Positions 60,354 through 64,000 of a stretch of DNA of 64,000 nucleotides are shown here, piece by piece. Each line of letters begins with the position of its first letter. Positions within the stretch are counted from its first letter, which is position 1. The notes beneath the pieces were generated by a model, which saw nothing but the letters and a program-made list of their open reading frames with translations, made no database searches and had not been told where the DNA came from. Both the position numbers and the translations under genes were made by a program. Origin of the DNA: DATMGU01 sp035555315. GTDB taxonomy: Bacteria; Pseudomonadota; Alphaproteobacteria; ATCC43930; CGMCC-115725. The stretch spans positions 248,001 through 312,000 of the forward strand of contig DATMGU010000046.1 of the NCBI GenBank assembly GCA_035555315.1, read 5' to 3'.

Positions 60354-61460
60354 TTAGGCTGGACGTACCCGTATCGGTCTATTCTGTTTCAAGGTCGGGG
60401 CCTTGCTATCGATCGCCGTTCGCGTTAGGCGCCGCCGATCTTGGTTCTCATAATAATCCAGCATATCCTGCGGGAGCATCATTTGGCCGGACTTCGAACC
60501 CAGGAAGTAGAAGCCGGACGCGGCATCATTGTTCGGGCGGCCCCTGCCCAGGCCATCGAGAAAGCGCAGCCAGAAGAAGGGAATGGTCAGCACTGTCGAG
60601 AGCTTGGTTCCCATGCCGAGCGAGCGCCAAAGCTGCCGCACGGCATCGACGGCGACGGTCCCCGCCCCCTGGACGGAACCGGCGTCAAGCTCGGCGAAGC
60701 GCTTGAACAGCCATCGATGCCCGCTCATCGTGAAGCGCGTGAAATCATAGGCGCCCTCATGCACTGGCTGCATGAAGGGGGTTTCCGCATAGACGATGCC
60801 GCCGGGTTTCAGCACCCGGAAGATTTCCGCCGCGACAGCATGCGGCTCGAGCACATGCTCCAGAACCGCCTGGATCCACACCCCATCGAAACTGTCCTCG
60901 GTGAAGGGCAGGGAATGACCATCCGCTACCAGACGCGTATGATGCGACGCGTAGACATCAGTGCCGATCAAGCGGATGGCATCGTCTTCATAGAGCGCCT
61001 TGGCACCCTCGCCGATCGCGCCGCCGCCGATCGTCAACACGACCGGACGAGGGTTCCCGACCTTGACCAAGTCGATGAAGGTCGCGGCGTTGCGGGCCGC
61101 GACCGGGTTGGTGCCGATAATGAGCTGGCGCAGCCGGAGCCGCCAGCTGCGACGATCGTCATCCCGCGGAATGACGCTGCCCGGCTGGCCCGTCTGATAG
61201 GAGGTTTCTTTGAAAAGGCTGGCGTCGAAATCAATCAGCACCGGCTGTCCCGCCGCCATGGGGAAACCTGTTCCCGCGTATCTACAGTTTTGATTGCTGC
61301 AATGCAGCCGCGGCGGCCGCTTGTTCAAAGAGTCAACGGGGTCAGGGAGAGAAAAAAGCTTCGCCATGCAACATGGACATCGCAGAATATCTCCCGCGAT
61401 ATCGTTGACATGCGCCGTATAATTGATTTCTGGAATCGAAATCTGAAAAAGTGCGTGCAT
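60354..61460 (-). CDS. Zinc-ribbon class I SAM methyltransferase (copy 1)
   Basis: A 368-residue protein. An N-terminal zinc ribbon (Cys28, Cys31, Cys54, Cys59) precedes a Rossmann methyltransferase domain. Motif I is unusual (VVLTIGGGAIGEGAKALYED), while DGVWIQAVLEHVLEPHAVA and FRVLKPGGIVYAETPFMQ follow the class I pattern. VHEGAYDFTRFTMSGHRWLF suits the Methyltransf_11-type enzymes near glycan clusters. It is a tandem duplicate of the gene at 61684-62673. The start is supported because the N-terminus aligns with the copy. The C-terminal 30 residues are unique and basic. Confidence 0.8.
   Translation of the reverse strand: MHALFQISIPEINYTAHVNDIAGDILRCPCCMAKLFSLPDPVDSLNKRPPRLHCSNQNCRYAGTGFPMAAGQPVLIDFDASLFKETSYQTGQPGSVIPRDDDRRSWRLRLRQLIIGTNPVAARNAATFIDLVKVGNPRPVVLTIGGGAIGEGAKALYEDDAIRLIGTDVYASHHTRLVADGHSLPFTEDSFDGVWIQAVLEHVLEPHAVAAEIFRVLKPGGIVYAETPFMQPVHEGAYDFTRFTMSGHRWLFKRFAELDAGSVQGAGTVAVDAVRQLWRSLGMGTKLSTVLTIPFFWLRFLDGLGRGRPNNDAASGFYFLGSKSGQMMLPQDMLDYYENQDRRRLTRTAIDSKAPTLKQNRPIRVRPA
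60961..61031. repeat. 71-bp identical block shared by the methyltransferase copies (copy 1)
   Basis: These 71 bases are identical to 62204-62274. They encode the region around motif I (GGGAIGEGAKALYEDDAI). The offset between the copies is 1243 bases in the same orientation. Confidence 0.85.
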
Positions 61461-61487
61461 TCGAATGTGCCTAAGATAGTAGTTTCT

Positions 61488-61507
61488 GGCGCTGAGCGCT
61501 TTTTTTT
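61488..61507 (+). terminator. Small hairpin with 8-T run
   Basis: GGCGC-TGA-GCGCT followed by eight T. The stem is only 4-5 bp, and no plus-strand gene ends here. It lies in the AT-rich gap between the methyltransferase copies, just upstream of copy 1. Confidence 0.3.
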
Positions 61508-61683
61508 GGTTTTATTTTCTGGCAGCCTCGATCCGAGTCATTAGGCTACGCCAGCATCCGTTAGTAAGCCGTGTAGAGTGTGGCATCACTCCGTCGAATG
61601 ACGTAGAAAAAAATGCCCGCCGGTTCGATGGCAATATCGGCTTGCGCAGCCGGCGCCCCTCCGCCACATGTTCAAGCGATCTC

Positions 61684-62673
61684 TCAGGTTTCGTAATATT
61701 CCAGCATGTCCCGCGGTTCCAACGGCTGCGCGGATTTTGTACCGAGGAAGTAGAAACCGGACGCGGCATCGTTATTCGGGCGCGTCCTGGTCAGGCGATC
61801 GAGAAAACGCAGCCAGAAGAAGGGGGCGGCCATAAGCGTCGCGAGCTTGTTGCCAGCACCGAGCGCGCGCCATAGATGCCGGATGGCACCGATGGCGACG
61901 GTTCCCGCCCCTTGGACGGAACCGGCGTCGAGCTCGGCGAACCGTCTGAACAGCCATCGATGCCCGCTCATCGTGAAGCGCGTGAAATCATAGGCGCCCT
62001 CATGCACCGGTTGCATGAAGGGGGTTTCCGCATAGACGCAGCCACTCGGCTTCAGCGTCCGGAAGATTTCCGCCACGACGATTTGCGGTTCCAGCACATG
62101 CTCCAGAACCGCCTGGATCCACACCCCGTCGAAGCACCCATCGGCGAAGGGCAGATGATGGCCGTCCGCCACCAGATCGGTATAGCGCGACGCATAGACA
62201 TCGGTGCCGATCAAGCGGATGGCATCGTCTTCATAGAGCGCCTTGGCACCCTCGCCGATCGCGCCGCCGCCGATGATCAGCACGATCGGTCGGGGGGTGT
62301 TCGCCTTGACCGAATCGATAAACGCCGAGGTATTGCGGGACACTACCGGGTTTGTACCATTGACGAATTTGCGGAACCGAAGACGCAGGCCACGACGATC
62401 GTCGTCCCGCGCAACGACGCTGCCCCGCGCCCCGTCGAAATAGGCGGTTTCTTTGAAAAGGCTGGCTTCGAAATCGATCAGCACCGGTTGACCATCGGCT
62501 ATCGGGAAACCTCTTTCAGCATACGTGCATGCGGGGTTGCTGCAGTGTAGTGTTTCCGGAAGAAAAATGAGCCTCTTCAAGCATCGAGGACATCTTAAAA
62601 TATTGCCGATAAAACTATCGATACGTTTCATGTACCTATAGTCTTTTGTAGATACTTGGAAAATATCTTGCAA
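61684..62673 (-). CDS. Zinc-ribbon class I SAM methyltransferase (copy 2)
   Basis: A 329-residue paralogue of the preceding gene, with zinc ribbon cysteines 28, 31, 44 and 49 and the same methyltransferase motifs (IGGGAIGEGAKALYED, GVWIQAVLEHVLEP). The start is TTG at 62673; an ATG 14 codons on is the alternative. With the TTG start, the LQDIFQVS opening and Cys28/Cys31 fall at the same residue numbers as in copy 1, which favours it. It ends at YYET, lacking the basic tail of copy 1. The first 100 bases are clearly AT-richer than the surroundings. Confidence 0.8.
   Translation of the reverse strand: MQDIFQVSTKDYRYMKRIDSFIGNILRCPRCLKRLIFLPETLHCSNPACTYAERGFPIADGQPVLIDFEASLFKETAYFDGARGSVVARDDDRRGLRLRFRKFVNGTNPVVSRNTSAFIDSVKANTPRPIVLIIGGGAIGEGAKALYEDDAIRLIGTDVYASRYTDLVADGHHLPFADGCFDGVWIQAVLEHVLEPQIVVAEIFRTLKPSGCVYAETPFMQPVHEGAYDFTRFTMSGHRWLFRRFAELDAGSVQGAGTVAIGAIRHLWRALGAGNKLATLMAAPFFWLRFLDRLTRTRPNNDAASGFYFLGTKSAQPLEPRDMLEYYET
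62204..62274. repeat. 71-bp identical block shared by the methyltransferase copies (copy 2)
   Basis: Partner of 60961-61031, same orientation. Recombination between the blocks would fuse the copies and remove about 1.24 kb. Confidence 0.85.
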
Positions 62674-62930
62674 TTTTAAGCGTGTCCGAGGTTGTTGTGG
62701 GGCGCAAGGTTCGTTTTGCCGATGATCTTGGCCCGGATCGCTAAATCACGGTCGCATTCGGACAGAAGGTTCTCCGGCGGCCGGAGTGGTCGATCCTCCC
62801 CAGCGGGTGGTGGGGTAAAATCGTCAGCTGATTGGGATAGGTCCCGGAAGCCGCCATCGACCGGCGTCATCTCGGGACAATGTTCCTTGCCAGTGCCCGA
62901 ACGGGATCACCGACCTTTTAGAGCCTGCCC
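62674..62930. other. Intergenic region, nothing recognised
   Basis: This 257-base gap between copy 2 and the MOSC gene has open frames on both strands (a 64-codon minus-strand frame with LLSECDRDLAIRAKIIGKTN) that I could not assign. A decayed gene or insertion remnant is possible. No terminal inverted repeats or duplicated target were seen. Confidence 0.35.
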
Positions 62931-63473
62931 TCAAACCCACTCAAGCGGGTGATGCGGTAGTGGCGGCAGGTCGATCCTGATGGGGTCGCCGGGGCGCACT
63001 TCGCCGCTGGTGAGGACGATTGCCATGATACCGGCTTTGCGGATCAGCTTGCCCTGCTCGTCACGCCCCAGCACGGCGGCCATCAGGCCCGGCATGAACC
63101 GGTCCAATTGGGCGCAGGGGTTGCGCAGTCCGGTGACGCGGATCACTGCCTCGTCACCCAGGGTCAGGAGGGCACCGGTCGGCAGGGCCAGCAGATCGAT
63201 GCCGCGCGTCGTGACGTTCTCGCCCATCTGCCCGGCCGAGACCGCGAAACCCCGGGCGCAAAGCTCCTCATGCAACTCGCCCTGGATCAGGTGGATCTGA
63301 CGCAGATTGGGTTGGCTAGGATCGGCCGCCACGCGCGAGCGATGTTGCACCGTGACACCCAGATGCGCGTCATCCGCGACGCCCAGGCCGGCCAACAGCC
63401 GGATGCTATCCCGCAGCGGCTTGCTGAACTCATGCGTCTTGTCGCGGCTGACCGCGGTGACGATGCCGACCAT
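62931..63473 (-). CDS. MOSC domain protein
   Basis: A 180-residue MOSC-domain protein, the sulfur-carrier fold related to the C-terminal part of molybdenum cofactor sulfurase. It contains LRQIHLIQGELHEEL, GQMGENVTTRGIDLLALPTG and the conserved cysteine region RNPCAQLDRF. The substrate is unknown; YiiM-like members reduce N-hydroxylated compounds. It lies 21 bases from the MAPEG gene on the same strand, so the two may be co-transcribed. Confidence 0.88.
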   Translation of the reverse strand: MVGIVTAVSRDKTHEFSKPLRDSIRLLAGLGVADDAHLGVTVQHRSRVAADPSQPNLRQIHLIQGELHEELCARGFAVSAGQMGENVTTRGIDLLALPTGALLTLGDEAVIRVTGLRNPCAQLDRFMPGLMAAVLGRDEQGKLIRKAGIMAIVLTSGEVRPGDPIRIDLPPLPHHPLEWV

Positions 63474-63494
63474 CAGCTCACACCCGGCATCAAC

Positions 63495-63896
63495 TCATAC
63501 CCGCATACCCGTCATGAACCCCAGCACCCCGATCAGCCCGCCAATGAGCAAGATCAGTGCCGCGACGCCGGAGATCATGAAGCCCGGTCCGCGGCGGGTG
63601 GCGGCGCTGTAATAGCCCAGATTGTAGAGGATCCGGCCGACCACCCAGATCAGCCCCAGCACGGCACCGATCGGTTGCGAGATGAACAGAGAGAAAATCC
63701 ACAGCGATGGCAGGAACAGTACGAGCTGTTCGACGGTGTTCATCTGGACGCGCATCATCCGCTCGAAATCCGGGTTGCCGGTGGTCGCCGGCGCCACGAC
63801 GCCATATTTACTACGCGCCCGGGCGACCGCCACGAAAGTCCAGCAATAGACCAGCAGCGCCAGACAAGTCACAAAGGCGGGATACAGGTGCAACAT
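63495..63896 (-). CDS. MAPEG family membrane protein
   Basis: A 133-residue protein with four membrane helices. It belongs to the membrane-associated eicosanoid/glutathione metabolism family. VQMNTVEQLVLFLPSLWIF and the later GRILYNLGYYSAATRRGPGFM carry the family pattern, including the glutathione-side arginine and tyrosine region. Bacterial members often have glutathione transferase or peroxidase activity. The remaining 104 bases to the window end show no gene. Confidence 0.9.
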   Translation of the reverse strand: MLHLYPAFVTCLALLVYCWTFVAVARARSKYGVVAPATTGNPDFERMMRVQMNTVEQLVLFLPSLWIFSLFISQPIGAVLGLIWVVGRILYNLGYYSAATRRGPGFMISGVAALILLIGGLIGVLGFMTGMRV

Positions 63897-64000
63897 AGGC
63901 GATGGGCTCCGGCTCGATGTTTTGCGACGCTTGCGGGATGGTTTTACCGCGATCCGGGTGCGGGGTCGATCCGGCGTCTTGAGGCGCCGAAAGCCTATGG

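Noticed and set aside
62674..62930. Transposase remnant next to the methyltransferase pair
   Set aside because: The open frames carry no transposase motif that I can recognise, and there are no terminal inverted repeats or target duplication.
1..64000. CRISPR array, prophage or defence island
   Set aside because: No regularly spaced repeats, phage structural genes, restriction or toxin-antitoxin pairs were visible on either strand.

Overview
The window reads as a GC-rich alphaproteobacterial chromosome segment, most likely from the Rhodospirillales or a close relative. The grounds are an FzlA-like glutathione-transferase-fold division protein, an NDUFA9-type complex I accessory protein, a DUF2336 protein, a short bacterial SRP RNA just upstream of dnaX, and the blocks argB-HAD-(...)-dapD-dapE-truA-fmt-def and rpmH-rnpA-yidD-yidC-engB-argB. 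Coding density is very high. Genes often overlap by 1-4 bases. No CRISPR array, prophage or complete insertion sequence was seen.

Layout. 1-3.8 kb: glycolate oxidase glcDEF, with glcD cut by the window edge. 3.8-5.4 kb: a polyprenyl-phosphate-type glycosyltransferase and a secreted TPR protein. 5.6-11.7 kb: glutamate synthase gltD-gltB. 11.8-14.7 kb: fzlA, a PilJ-sensor diguanylate cyclase and a TPR lipo/periplasmic protein. 14.8-18.8 kb: an SDR epimerase, an alpha/beta hydrolase and two sugar transferases. 18.8-21.4 kb: thrS and infC, the latter starting at ATA. 21.4-27.7 kb: a glyoxylate-type aminotransferase, glyoxalase I, a hybrid kinase with an overlapping Hpt protein, and a Thr/Lys-rich exported protein. 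27.8-34.1 kb: YaiI, a YbdK-type ligase, glycerate kinase, pyruvate kinase, a DTW tRNA-modifying enzyme and an NDUFA9-like protein.

34.3-41 kb: tRNA-Leu(CAG), an RNase D family exonuclease, rpmH-rnpA-yidD-yidC-engB, argB and the DUF2336 protein. 41-49.3 kb: HAD phosphatase, ada, an MFS transporter, dapD, dapE, a membrane protein, truA, fmt and def. 49.4-54.3 kb: rmuC, then recR-ybaB-dnaX and the SRP RNA on the minus strand. 54.6-60.1 kb: a flavin monooxygenase of the NtaA/SnaA/DszA type, nudC, NDH-2, a ComB-type phosphosulfolactate phosphatase and an orphan solute-binding protein. 60.3-62.7 kb: two tandem, closely related zinc-ribbon methyltransferases in an AT-richer setting. 62.9-64 kb: MOSC and MAPEG proteins.

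Functional links. GlcDEF, the class V aminotransferase, glycerate kinase and pyruvate kinase together could carry glycolate carbon through glyoxylate and glycerate to pyruvate. The middle is a housekeeping block for translation, membrane insertion, Arg/Lys synthesis and replication repair. The right end has the most accessory character. No clearly new multi-gene defence or mobile system is visible. The most notable observations are the infC ATA start, an 18-bp element shared in opposite orientation by the tRNA-Leu and rpmH promoters, a perfect hairpin between tRNA-Leu and the RNase D gene, and the duplicated zinc-ribbon methyltransferases.
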